From positions 1 to 64,000 of the forward strand of contig NZ_BCWV01000006.1 of assembly GCF_001894765.1 (NCBI RefSeq): DNA of 64,000 nt. Direction: 5' to 3'. This DNA comes from Rhodococcoides corynebacterioides NBRC 14404. GTDB lineage: Bacteria; Actinomycetota; Actinomycetes; Mycobacteriales; Mycobacteriaceae. Under the pieces are notes generated by a model that saw nothing but the letters and a program-made list of their open reading frames with translations, ran no database searches and was not told where the DNA came from. Below are positions 49,540 to 57,339 of this stretch, in pieces (the first letter of the stretch is position 1; every line of letters starts with the position of its first letter). Both the position numbers and the translations under genes were made by a program.

Positions 49540-50532
49540 ATGGACATCATCGGAGCTCTCCAGGTCTCCCTGGCCCAACTCGTCGGACCGTCGGCGATCT
49601 TCTACGCGTTGCTCGCCATCGGTCTGAACCTGCACTTCGGCTACGCCGGTCTGCTCAACTTCGGTCAGATCGGGTTCGCCCTCCTCGGCGGCTACGGCGT
49701 CGGCATCATGACCATCACCTACCAGCAGCCGCTCTGGCTCGGCATCATCGTCGGCCTCGCCGCCGCGGGCCTGCTCGCGCTGGTCCTCGGCATTCCCACG
49801 CTGCGCCTGCGTGCCGACTATCTCGCCATCGTCACCATCGCCGCGTCGGAGATCCTGCGGCTGGTCTTCCGATCCACGGCGTCGGACGGCGTCACCGGCT
49901 CCACCAACGGCCTCTTCGGCTTCGCCGATCCGTTCACGCGTCTGAGCCCCTTCGACTCGGCGAAGCAGTACGACTTCGTCGGCGTGAAGTTCTACGGCGA
50001 CGATCTGTGGGCCATGGTGGTCGGCTGGTCGCTGGTCCTGGTGCTGTGCGGCTTCGTCTACCTGCTCACCCACAGCCCGTGGGGGCGCGTGCTCAAGGCC
50101 GTGCGCGAGGACGAGGACGCCGCGCGGTCGCTGGGCAAGAACATCTTCGTCTACAAGATGCAGGCGCTGGTGCTCGGCGGCATGATCGGCGGCCTCGGCG
50201 GCGTGTTCAACGCCCTCCAGACCAAGTCCATCAACCCGGACTTCTACTCCACGGCGCAGACGTTCTTCGCCTTCGGCGCCCTCATCCTCGGCGGCGCAGC
50301 GACGGTCTTCGGACCGGTCGTCGGAGCCATGCTGTTCTGGTTCCTGCTCTCGATCCCCGACGTCCTGCTCCGGCAGGCGGCCGCGGGGCCCGATCCGTTG
50401 ATCCCCATGACCGAACAACAGGTCGGCGCAACCCGATTCGTCCTCCTCGGCATCCTCATCGCGGTGCTGATGATCTTCCGCCCGCAGGGACTGCTGGGCA
50501 ACAAGCGGGAGGTACAGCTCGATGCCAAGTAG
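49540..50532 (+). CDS. livM: Branched-chain amino acid ABC permease (LivM)
   Basis: 330-residue second permease. Multiple membrane segments begin at IFYALLAIGLNLHFGYAGLLNFGQIGFALLGGYG, which is the LivM hallmark, and the cytoplasmic coupling loop RVLKAVREDEDAARSLGKN contacts LivG/LivF. The ATG at 49540 lies one base after the livH stop. The 3' end overlaps livG by 11 bases, so the four genes form one operon. Confidence 0.95.
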   Translation: MDIIGALQVSLAQLVGPSAIFYALLAIGLNLHFGYAGLLNFGQIGFALLGGYGVGIMTITYQQPLWLGIIVGLAAAGLLALVLGIPTLRLRADYLAIVTIAASEILRLVFRSTASDGVTGSTNGLFGFADPFTRLSPFDSAKQYDFVGVKFYGDDLWAMVVGWSLVLVLCGFVYLLTHSPWGRVLKAVREDEDAARSLGKNIFVYKMQALVLGGMIGGLGGVFNALQTKSINPDFYSTAQTFFAFGALILGGAATVFGPVVGAMLFWFLLSIPDVLLRQAAAGPDPLIPMTEQQVGATRFVLLGILIAVLMIFRPQGLLGNKREVQLDAK

Positions 50533-51538
50533 TCAGACCGTGGCGGCGCGCAAGCCGCTGAGCGCCGACGCACGCCGGTCGCTGTTCGCCGACGTCGCGA
50601 ACACCCCCGGTGTCGCCAAACCCGATCCGACCCTGGTGGTCGACGGCGTCTCGCGCACCTTCGGCGGCCTCAAGGCCGTCGACGTCGCCCACCTCGAGAT
50701 CCAGCGCGGGTGCATCACCGGTCTCATCGGGCCCAACGGCGCCGGCAAGACCACCCTGTTCAACCTGCTGACGGGCTTCGACCGTCCGGACACCGGCACC
50801 TGGTCGATGGACGGCAAGTCGTTGGGCCGCATGACTCCTCACCAGGTGGCACGTCACGGCGTGGTGCGGACCTTCCAGCTGACGAAGGCCCTGTCCAAGC
50901 TCACGGTGCTCGACAACGTGCGACTCGGGGCCACCGGACAGAAGGGCGAACGCATCGTCAACACGCTGATGCCGTGGACCTGGAAGGCGCAGGAGCGCGA
51001 GGTGACCGAGCGGGCGAACGATCTCCTCGCCCGTTTCAAGCTCGACGCCAAGCGCGACGATCTCGCCGGGTCCCTGTCCGGCGGGCAGCGGAAGCTGCTC
51101 GAGATGGCGCGCGCGCTCATGACCGACCCGGCCGTCGTCATGCTCGACGAGCCGATGGCCGGCGTGAATCCCGCTCTGACGCAGAGCCTTCTGGGGCACA
51201 TCAAGTCGTTGCGCGACGACGGCATGACGGTGGTCTTCGTCGAGCACGACATGGACGTCATCCGCGACATCAGCGACTGGGTCGTGGTGATGGCCCAGGG
51301 CAGCGTCATCGCGGAATCGGCACCGGAGAACCTGGCCGACAACGAGGCCGTCGTCGACGCCTATCTCGGCAGCCACCACGACCAGGCACTCGAGTTCGAC
51401 GAGAACGGAAACCCCGTGGGCGCCACCGCCGAGCTGGCCGAGGCGCTCGAGCAGGCCGAGGCCGAGACGCTCGAAGCGGGCGGCGACCTCTCCGAGGCCG
51501 AACCGGAGATCGATCTCAACAGGAAGACCACGTCATGA
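50522..51538 (+). CDS. livG: Branched-chain amino acid ABC ATPase (LivG) with acidic tail
   Basis: 338 residues. Walker A GPNGAGKTTLFNLLTG, the LivG-type VVRTFQLTKALSKLTVLDNV region, signature LSGGQRKLLEMARAL, Walker B AVVMLDEPMAGVNP and H-loop VEHDMDVI are intact. It is about 80 residues longer than typical LivG: an N-terminal ~35-residue lead and a C-terminal Glu/Ala-rich acidic extension after LGSHHDQ. The tail is probably disordered. The stop overlaps livF by ATGA. Confidence 0.95.
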   Translation: MPSSQTVAARKPLSADARRSLFADVANTPGVAKPDPTLVVDGVSRTFGGLKAVDVAHLEIQRGCITGLIGPNGAGKTTLFNLLTGFDRPDTGTWSMDGKSLGRMTPHQVARHGVVRTFQLTKALSKLTVLDNVRLGATGQKGERIVNTLMPWTWKAQEREVTERANDLLARFKLDAKRDDLAGSLSGGQRKLLEMARALMTDPAVVMLDEPMAGVNPALTQSLLGHIKSLRDDGMTVVFVEHDMDVIRDISDWVVVMAQGSVIAESAPENLADNEAVVDAYLGSHHDQALEFDENGNPVGATAELAEALEQAEAETLEAGGDLSEAEPEIDLNRKTTS

Positions 51539-52344
51539 CCGATCCCGCTGCGTCGCAGCTGACTCCGGCCGAACACGCCGCCACGCCGGAGGAACACCGG
51601 CGGCTCGCGACCGACGCCCTCGTGCGCGCCGACGATCTGGTCGCCGGCTACATCCCGGGCGTGAACATCCTGCGCGAGTGCAACTTCTATCTCAACGACG
51701 GCGAGATCGTGGGCATCATCGGCCCCAACGGCGCCGGCAAGTCGACGTTGCTGAAAGCACTCTTCGGCCTCATTCCCATCCGGAGCGGATCGGTCACTCT
51801 GCGCGGGGACAACATCACCTCCGCCGAGGCGCACGTCCTGGTGACGAAGGGTGTCGGGTACGTGCCGCAGACCCAGAACGTCTTCCCCTCGCTGACCATC
51901 GAGGAGAACCTCGAGATGGGGATCTATCTGCGGCCCAAGCAGTTCCAGGACCGCTTCGACTTCGTGAGCGAACTGTTCCCGCTGCTCGGTGAACGGCGCA
52001 AGGTCAAGGCCGGCGCACTGTCCGGCGGTGAGCGACAGATGGTGGCGATGGGTCGGGCTCTCATGATGGACCCGTCGGTGCTGCTGCTGGACGAGCCCTC
52101 CGCGGGTCTGTCGCCCATGTTCCAGGACGAGGTCTTCATCCGCTGCAAGAAGATCAACGCCGCGGGCGTGTCCATCATCATGGTCGAGCAGAACGCACGC
52201 CGCTGCCTGCAGATCTGCGACCGCGGCTACGTACTCGACCAGGGCCGCAACGCCTACACCGACACGGGCACCAACCTGATGACCGACCCCAAGGTCATCG
52301 AGCTCTATCTCGGCACCCTCGCGGGGAGCAAGGAGAAGAAGTAG
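51535..52344 (+). CDS. livF: Branched-chain amino acid ABC ATPase (LivF)
   Basis: 269 residues. Walker A GPNGAGKSTLLKALFGL, a Q-loop region YVPQTQNVFPSLTIEENLEMG typical of LivF, signature LSGGERQMVAMGRAL, Walker B SVLLLDEPSAGLSP and H-loop MVEQNARR are intact. An N-terminal lead of ~30 residues precedes the domain. ATG at 51535 overlaps the livG stop. Last gene of the operon, ending before a long palindromic terminator. Confidence 0.95.
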   Translation: MTDPAASQLTPAEHAATPEEHRRLATDALVRADDLVAGYIPGVNILRECNFYLNDGEIVGIIGPNGAGKSTLLKALFGLIPIRSGSVTLRGDNITSAEAHVLVTKGVGYVPQTQNVFPSLTIEENLEMGIYLRPKQFQDRFDFVSELFPLLGERRKVKAGALSGGERQMVAMGRALMMDPSVLLLDEPSAGLSPMFQDEVFIRCKKINAAGVSIIMVEQNARRCLQICDRGYVLDQGRNAYTDTGTNLMTDPKVIELYLGTLAGSKEKK

Positions 52345-52371
52345 CTTCACCCGCACACCCCGCACACAAGG

Positions 52372-52405
52372 AACGGGCCCCGACTCCATGGAGTCGGGGC
52401 CCGTT
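52372..52405. terminator. 34-bp perfect palindrome between livF and livK
   Basis: Bases 52372-52405 read the same on both strands, with arms AACGGGCCCCGACTCC and complement around ATGG-type centre bases. It ends in TTCT on the plus strand and in TTCC on the minus strand. It lies between the convergent livF and livK genes and most likely stops transcription from both sides. Confidence 0.8.
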
Positions 52406-52421
52406 CTCGGGTGGAGCGGTG

Positions 52422-53759
52422 TCAGCCGCCGACGACGATGTAGTCCTCGGTGGTCAACGTGTTGTCCGGTCCGAAGACCAGCTTGCCGTAGGACCCGACG
52501 CCCGGCTCACCGGAATCGGTGAACGCGAGCTCACCGGTGACACCGTCGTAGTCGATGTCGGTGCCGGCCTTCACCAGCGGCAGGCACTCCTGGTAGGACG
52601 TGCACTTCTGCCCGTCCTTGGTGACCGAGTTGATGTTGGCCGCGATGTCGGTGCCCGCGGTCGACTTCGCCTGCTCCGCAGCGAGAGCGGAGACGATGAC
52701 GGCGTCGTAGGACTCACCGGAGTAGTTGAAGTCCACCAGAGCCGGGTTGATTCCCTTGAGGCGGTTCTGGAAGTCGGCTCCGGTGTCGGTGAGCGGAGTG
52801 GTGCCCTTCATCGTGTCCAGCAGGCCCGGTCCGACGGACTCGCCGAGCGCGTTGCCCATGTTGCCGTCGACGCCGTAGACGGCCATGCCGTCGGACGGTC
52901 CGATCCCGATCTCGTGCATGCGGGTGATGATCTTGGCCGACTCCTCGAAACCGATGAGCGCCACCGCATCCGGGTCGAAGTTCTTCACCTGGTCGATCTC
53001 GGCGTTGAACGACTGCGCATTGGGGTCGTAGATGATCGTCTGGATCTGGTCCGAGGCGATGCCGGCCTCCTCCAGGTTCGCCTGCGTGTTGCGGGCGAGG
53101 CCGGTGCCGTAGGGATCGTTCAGCGCCAGGATGGACACACGCTGGCCGCCGTCCTCGGCGATCAGCTGCGACAGTGCCTGTGCCTGCAGCACGTCCGTGG
53201 GGGCGGTGCGGAAGTACTGGCCCTTGTCCGGGTAGCAGACGAACTGATCGGAGGTGTTGGCCGGCGAGAACTGCACGACGCCCGCACTCGAGATCTTGTC
53301 GATCACCTTGAGCGACACCGACGACGACGCGGCACCGACGATGACGGACACACCGGCGGCGAGTTCGCGGTCGACGGTGGTGTTGGCGGTGTCGGTGGTG
53401 GTGTCGCCCGAGTCACCGGGGATCAACTCGACGGGCTGGTCGAGGACACCGCCCGCGCCGTTGACGTCGTTGACGGCCAGCTGGACGCCCGCGACCTCCG
53501 GCGGTCCGAGGAACGCGAGGCTCCCGGTCTCCGGCAGCAGCGTGCCGATCTTGAGCGGGGTGGTGACGGGGGTCGCGCCGGCGGTGGCCTGCTCGGGTGT
53601 GCAGTCCGTGTCGACCGTCTGCTCCGCGGATGCGGACGCGCCGCCGGAAGCGCTGGTGTCGCCGCCGGAGCTCGAATCGTCGCTCGAAGAACAGCCGAAC
53701 AGGGCGAGCGACGCCGCGCTCACCACCGCAGCCGTCCGAACGATGGTTCGTTTTGCCAT
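52422..53759 (-). CDS. livK: Branched-chain amino acid ABC substrate-binding lipoprotein (LivK type)
   Basis: 445 residues. A lipoprotein signal peptide with lipobox LALFGCSSSDD gives a mature Cys near residue 23, followed by a Ser/Gly/Asp-rich linker (~25-60) and a type I periplasmic-binding fold (LKIGTLLPETGSLAFLGPPEVAGVQLAVNDVN ... VSVIVGAASSSVSLKVID ... ADFQNRLKGINPALVDFNYSGESYDAVIVSALA). ATG at 53759 follows GAGGAGA. Although it is the partner of LivHMGF it is transcribed in the opposite direction, so it has its own promoter. True ligand could be Leu/Ile/Val or another small molecule. Confidence 0.93.
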   Translation of the reverse strand: MAKRTIVRTAAVVSAASLALFGCSSSDDSSSGGDTSASGGASASAEQTVDTDCTPEQATAGATPVTTPLKIGTLLPETGSLAFLGPPEVAGVQLAVNDVNGAGGVLDQPVELIPGDSGDTTTDTANTTVDRELAAGVSVIVGAASSSVSLKVIDKISSAGVVQFSPANTSDQFVCYPDKGQYFRTAPTDVLQAQALSQLIAEDGGQRVSILALNDPYGTGLARNTQANLEEAGIASDQIQTIIYDPNAQSFNAEIDQVKNFDPDAVALIGFEESAKIITRMHEIGIGPSDGMAVYGVDGNMGNALGESVGPGLLDTMKGTTPLTDTGADFQNRLKGINPALVDFNYSGESYDAVIVSALAAEQAKSTAGTDIAANINSVTKDGQKCTSYQECLPLVKAGTDIDYDGVTGELAFTDSGEPGVGSYGKLVFGPDNTLTTEDYIVVGG

Positions 53760-53858
53760 CTGGGGTCTCCTCGAAATTGGGCGCACGGAATCGAAAGCCG
53801 TGACGCTCGTGAAGGTGAACTTAGCCCTCGGGGCGCCCCGGCGACCGGCCGATCGAGG

Positions 53859-53876
53859 CCTGTGACCCTACTGTGA
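53859..53876 (-). promoter_or_regulatory. PhoP-box-like direct repeat upstream of livK
   Basis: On the minus strand TCACAGT (53870-53876), 4 bases, TCACAGG (53859-53865). M. tuberculosis PhoP binds two TCACAGC repeats spaced by 4 bases, so six of seven positions match in each half. It lies ~100 bases before the livK start, in the only region that can hold its promoter. A chance match is possible in a 194-base gap. Confidence 0.4.
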
Positions 53877-53953
53877 CGTGGGCACGGCCAGATTTGACGT
53901 CGACGTAACGTGGCACCGCGCGGGCGTCCGCCGACGCACCTCGACGGACGTGA

Positions 53954-54556
53954 TCACGCGGTGTCGGAGGCCGGCCCGAGCGTCTCGACGACGATGCCCG
54001 CCACGGCCTTCATGGTGGTGCGTCGATCCATCGCGGCCCGCTGAATCCACTTGAACGCCTCGGGTTCCGAGAGGGACTGCGACGTCATCAGCAAGCCCTT
54101 CGCCCGATCGACGAGTTTGCGCGTGTCGAGTCGATCCCTCAGATCGGCGACCTCGCCCTCGAGTGCCCTGATTTCCGCGAACCGACTGGTGGCCAGCTCC
54201 ACGGCCGGCACCAGATCGGTCTTGGAGAACGGCTTGATCAGGTACGCCATCGCGCCCGCATCGCGAGCCCGTTCCACCAGTTCGCGCTGACCGAACGCCG
54301 TCAGGATCACCACCGGTGCCACTCGTTCCGCAGCGATCTCCGAGGCGGCGTCGATACCGTCGCGCCTCGGCATCTTGATGTCCATGATCACCAGATCCGG
54401 CCGCGTCTCGCGCGCGAGGTCCACCGCCCGCTGACCGTCCGCGGCCTCGCCGACCACCTCGTACCCCTCCTCGCGCAGCATCTCGACGAGGTCCAGCCGA
54501 ATGAGCGACTCGTCCTCCGCGACGACCACCCGACGAGCCCGTGACTCTGCACTCAT
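53954..54556 (-). CDS. pdtaR: ANTAR-domain response regulator PdtaR
   Basis: 200 residues. Receiver domain with acidic pair near Glu14/Asp15, phosphoacceptor Asp59 (VIMDIKMP), Thr86 and Lys108 (LIKPF). A coiled-coil linker (~120-145) leads to the C-terminal RNA-binding ANTAR domain (LVDRAKGLLMTSQSLSEPEAFKWIQRAAMDRRTTM). In mycobacteria PdtaR (Rv1626) is phosphorylated by PdtaS and binds RNA terminators. ATG at 54556 has GAGGAGGT upstream. The cognate kinase is not in this window. Confidence 0.96.
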   Translation of the reverse strand: MSAESRARRVVVAEDESLIRLDLVEMLREEGYEVVGEAADGQRAVDLARETRPDLVIMDIKMPRRDGIDAASEIAAERVAPVVILTAFGQRELVERARDAGAMAYLIKPFSKTDLVPAVELATSRFAEIRALEGEVADLRDRLDTRKLVDRAKGLLMTSQSLSEPEAFKWIQRAAMDRRTTMKAVAGIVVETLGPASDTA

Positions 54557-54677
54557 CGCCCACCTCCTCGGGTTCGCCGACCGCCGCGTCGCGCTCGGGC
54601 ACTGCGAGGGTACCGGTGCGGCCCGGCGCGCCTCGATCTTCTACACTCGAACACCGCACCGCCTCCGCGGCGCACAC

Positions 54678-54754
54678 GCCCTCGTATCCCAATTGGCAGA
54701 GGAAACGGATTCAAAACCCGTGCAGTGTGAGTTCGAGTCTCACCGAGGGCACCA
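54678..54754 (+). tRNA. tRNA-Leu (anticodon CAA), short variable region
   Basis: 77 bases including an encoded CCA. Acceptor GCCCTCG/CGAGGGC, a weak D-arm (3-4 pairs), anticodon stem ACGGA/CCCGT with an A-C mismatch at the loop-closing pair, loop TTCAAAA giving anticodon CAA (54712-54714), a variable region of only 5 bases (GCAGT), T-stem GTGAG/CTCAC with loop TTCGAGT, discriminator A. CAA and A73 fit leucine. However, bacterial tRNA-Leu normally has a long variable arm, which is missing here. A possible -10 TACACT lies at 54642-54647. Confidence 0.8.
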
Positions 54755-54764
54755 CGATCCACCG

Positions 54765-55148
54765 TCACCCCAGCGTCCGCACGTCGAGCGAGAAGGTGAA
54801 CCCCGGGTCGCCGTCGCGCATCGCGATCCGAAGCACGTGACGCCCGGTCGTCCGGCAGCGCAACGCAATCGGGAACGCCACGGCCTGCTGTTCCCCGTCG
54901 AGACTCCCCGAGACCGGTAGCACGGCGGTGTGCACGGGCTCGTCGCTCACGGTGTCCGACACCGACACTCGCATCTCCCCCGGCACCCCGACGTCGTCGG
55001 GTCCGCGTTGCAGGAGCACCACCAGATAGGCCTCCAGGGTGTGCGTCAGATCCGGCAGCACGCACCAGTCCCAGACCGCGCCGAGGACGTCGAGCTTGTC
55101 GTCGGCCCGGCGGGCGTAGTCGGCCAGGAAGGCCCCGGTCACGATCAT
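54765..55148 (-). CDS. DUF6941-like small protein
   Basis: 127 residues, predicted all-beta and cytoplasmic, with no signal. The opening GAFLADYARRADDKLDVLGAVWDW and the closing TGRHVLRIAMRDGDPGFTFSLDV resemble the DUF6941 family, which is unstudied. ATG at 55148 overlaps the stop of the peptidase gene (ATGA), so the two are coupled. It ends 10 bases from the tRNA on the other strand. The role, perhaps sensing or immunity, cannot be derived from the sequence. Confidence 0.7.
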   Translation of the reverse strand: MIVTGAFLADYARRADDKLDVLGAVWDWCVLPDLTHTLEAYLVVLLQRGPDDVGVPGEMRVSVSDTVSDEPVHTAVLPVSGSLDGEQQAVAFPIALRCRTTGRHVLRIAMRDGDPGFTFSLDVRTLG

Positions 55149-55591
55149 GGTGCGTCACTCCCGTTCTCGCCGTTCGCCTCGACCGCGGCCGCGACGACAC
55201 GCCGTTCGAGCTCGGTCAGGGCGGTCAGCCGTGCCTGCACGGCGGTCACGTCCACCCAGAGGTGCTCGGCGAGCTCCGTCAGGGATTCGGTGCCGCACCA
55301 CCGAACGGCGTCGACCAAGGCGTCGAGCGACACCAACCGCCGCGCCGCGATGTCCTCGACCACCCGTTCCTCGCGGCGCCGGCCGCGCGCATCCCCGATC
55401 GGACGACCCCGTTCGAGATGGACCAGCTCGTGTGCCAGCGTGGCGCGACGGCCCGCCTGCCCCAGCTCGCGGTGGAGCCAGATCCGGCGGCCGACCAGCG
55501 CGCCGTCCAACCCCGGCGCCAACGCGTGTCTGGTCACGACCTCCACGGTCGGGTCGTCGGCGATCTCGCGCCACGGGTCGTAGGGCTGCAC
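55145..55591 (-). CDS. ImmA/IrrE-type metallopeptidase
   Basis: 148 residues. HELVH at 54-58 gives the zinc-binding HExxH, preceded by RRATLAHELVHLERG as in ImmA/IrrE peptidases, and the opening PYDPWREIADDPTVEV is common in actinophage-type ImmA proteins. Residues ~70-140 are helical. Relatives cleave an XRE-type repressor to trigger mobile-element or stress responses. GTG at 55591 lies 40 bases after an XRE gene on the same strand, the expected partner. Confidence 0.82.
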   Translation of the reverse strand: MQPYDPWREIADDPTVEVVTRHALAPGLDGALVGRRIWLHRELGQAGRRATLAHELVHLERGRPIGDARGRRREERVVEDIAARRLVSLDALVDAVRWCGTESLTELAEHLWVDVTAVQARLTALTELERRVVAAAVEANGENGSDAP

Positions 55592-55631
55592 GACGCCAGT
55601 GTGCCGGGACCGTCCGACAGCGGGACCCGGG

Positions 55632-56057
55632 TCAGCTCCCCGCGCGGCGTGCGGCGTGCAGTTCGCTCACGGGTGGCGGCGCGTCGTCCTCTCGACGCGC
55701 GTCGTCCTGCGGGGCATCGTGATCGCTCGCCGCGGCGCGGGCGAGACGGCGGCCGATGGCCGTCAGCAGTTCGTCGTCGGTGAGGGCGGACGCGCTGGCC
55801 GCCAACTCGACCGTCGCGTCGACCTCACCGGCCTCGAGGTACCCCGCGACCACCAGTGCCTCGACCGGATTGCGACCGAAGTGACGCGCCACGGCGATCA
55901 CTCGATCCGCACTCGGCGTGTTCTTTCCCAATTTCCAGCGCGACACCGATGCCGGATCCACCCCTGCGGCCCGCGCGATCTCCACCTGTGATGCCTTGTC
56001 GGTGACGCGGTTCAGGTATTCCCACCACGTCTCCCCACCCCCGGACGTCTCCACCAT
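55632..56057 (-). CDS. XRE-family transcriptional regulator
   Basis: 141 residues. The N-terminal helix-turn-helix spans ~22-60 (ASQVEIARAAGVDPASVSRWKLGKNTPSADRVIAVARHFG), followed by a short helical region (~65-105) and an acidic/Pro-rich tail. ATG at 56057 is 7 bases after a -10 (TAGTGT), so it is likely leaderless. It is first in an XRE-ImmA-DUF6941 operon and divergent from a second small XRE gene, the layout of phage-type immunity switches. Confidence 0.85.
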   Translation of the reverse strand: MVETSGGGETWWEYLNRVTDKASQVEIARAAGVDPASVSRWKLGKNTPSADRVIAVARHFGRNPVEALVVAGYLEAGEVDATVELAASASALTDDELLTAIGRRLARAAASDHDAPQDDARREDDAPPPVSELHAARRAGS

Positions 56058-56064
56058 GGCGCGA

Positions 56065-56070
56065 ACACTA
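56065..56070 (-). promoter_or_regulatory. -10 element of the XRE-ImmA-DUF6941 operon
   Basis: TAGTGT on the minus strand ends 7 bases before the XRE ATG. GTGTC occurs just upstream on the minus strand (56072-56076) and as GTGTC on the plus strand near 56097, so these could be half-sites for one of the two regulators. Confidence 0.4.
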
Positions 56071-56106
56071 CTGACACGGACGCAACTCCTCTCGGAGTGT
56101 CGCCGA

Positions 56107-56135
56107 TTGCCCGACCGCTATTGCGTGTGTACCTT
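56107..56135 (+). promoter_or_regulatory. Promoter of the divergent small XRE gene
   Basis: TTGCCC (56107-56112), 17-base spacer, TACCTT (56130-56135). The transcription start would be near 56142, leaving a leader of about 48 bases before ATG 56190. This excludes the longer reading that would start at 56097. Confidence 0.5.
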
Positions 56136-56189
56136 CCCTGTCGTGCCCGCAACACCTGCGGCACGATCGATGACTCGGGGGGATTGTCG

Positions 56190-56450
56190 ATGGCTGTCGT
56201 CAAGCTGGACAGAGCAGGTCTGGAACGTCTGCGTCGCTACGCGGACATCACCACGGACGGCGAACTCGCCGCCCGCATCGGGGTCGATCCGGCCACCGTC
56301 TCGCGCATTCTCAGCGGCAAGTGCGCGCCCGGCACCAAGTTCATCGCCGGCGTGCTGACCGAATTCGGGTCGGAGGCGTTCGGCGAGGTCTTCGTGGTCG
56401 CCGACGACTCGGCCGACGAGCGGGTCAGCGCGACGGGAAGTGGCGGATGA
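56190..56450 (+). CDS. Small XRE-family DNA-binding protein
   Basis: 86 residues, mostly a single helix-turn-helix: LRRYADITTDGELAARIGVDPATVSRILSGKCAPGTKFIAGVL, then a short C-terminus (EFGSEAFGEVFVVADD). Cro-like in size. ATG at 56190 follows GGGGGGA; TTG two codons earlier is the alternative. It is divergent from the XRE-ImmA operon across 132 bases, and its 3' end overlaps the convergent thioesterase gene by 26 bases. Confidence 0.8.
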   Translation: MAVVKLDRAGLERLRRYADITTDGELAARIGVDPATVSRILSGKCAPGTKFIAGVLTEFGSEAFGEVFVVADDSADERVSATGSGG

Positions 56451-57339
56451 GCCCTTCCTGCACCACCGTCGCCACCAGATCGCCGTTCCGCGAGAAGAAT
56501 CGACCGGTGGCCAGGCCACGAGATCCCGCCGCGACCGGGGATTCCGTGGCGTACAGCAGCCAATCGTCGAAGACGAACGGACGGTGGAACCAGATGGAGT
56601 GGTTGACCGTCGCGGCGACGATGCGATCGAAGCCCCACGACAACCCGTGCGTGGTGATGATCGAATCCAGCACGGTGGTGTCGGACGCGTACCCGAGCGT
56701 GGCGACGTGCAGCGTCGGGTCCTCCGGAAGCGGCCCGTCGGCCTTCATCCAGACACGGTTGTGGTTCAGGCGTTCGCCGGTGCCCTTCATGACCCAGGCG
56801 GGATCGTTGGCGTAGCGCATGTCGATGGGCTTGAGCGCCTCGACGAACATCTGCAGTCGATCCTCGTAGCCGTCGAAATGGTTGCCCAACGGCGGCAGTT
56901 CCTCGGGGTACGCGACCTCGGGCACGCTCACGCTGTGCTCGAGGCCGCCGCGGGAATCCTGGAAGGCGGCCAGCATGACGAACAACTCGTCGTCGTCCTG
57001 CAGGGCGGTGACCTGTCGGTTCGCGAACGCACGCCCGTCCCGGTGGCGGTCGACGCGGTACTCGATGTCGCGCTTGACGTCGCCGCCGCGGATGAAGTGT
57101 GCGTTGATCGCGTGGACGGGCCGCCGGCCGTCGACGGTGCGACCGGCGGCCACCAACGCCTGCCCGATCAGCTGACCGCCGAACGTCCGACTGCCCACCT
57201 CCGCCGGATGACGGCCGACGAAGGTGTCCTCACCGGTCTGCCTCAGGTCCAGAATGTCGAGCAGAACGCTCAGATCACGCGAACGTTCCTGCACGGCAGT
57301 GCGGTCCCCACCGCCTGCCGTCTCCCCCCGGTCGACCAC
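56425..57339 (-). CDS. tesB: Acyl-CoA thioesterase II
   Basis: 304 residues, double hotdog fold. The N-terminal hotdog has GRHPAEVGSRTFGGQLIGQALVAAGRTV and the HAINAHFIRGGD strand. The C-terminal one has NHSIWFHRPFVFDDWLLYATESPVAAGSRGLATGRFFSRNGDLVATVVQEGLIR, including the Asp, Thr/Ser and Gln expected for the TesB catalytic network. It hydrolyses acyl-CoA to free acid. GTG at 57339 is the base after the pyk stop, so the two genes are contiguous. The same pair occurs in mycobacteria. Confidence 0.93.
   Translation of the reverse strand: MVDRGETAGGGDRTAVQERSRDLSVLLDILDLRQTGEDTFVGRHPAEVGSRTFGGQLIGQALVAAGRTVDGRRPVHAINAHFIRGGDVKRDIEYRVDRHRDGRAFANRQVTALQDDDELFVMLAAFQDSRGGLEHSVSVPEVAYPEELPPLGNHFDGYEDRLQMFVEALKPIDMRYANDPAWVMKGTGERLNHNRVWMKADGPLPEDPTLHVATLGYASDTTVLDSIITTHGLSWGFDRIVAATVNHSIWFHRPFVFDDWLLYATESPVAAGSRGLATGRFFSRNGDLVATVVQEGLIRHFPSR

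Noticed and set aside
54678-56500. Integrated element at the tRNA-Leu with attL/attR
   Set aside because: No second copy of the tRNA 3' end was seen downstream within the module, and there is no integrase, excisionase or replication gene. The module may be a remnant, but no element boundary is supported.
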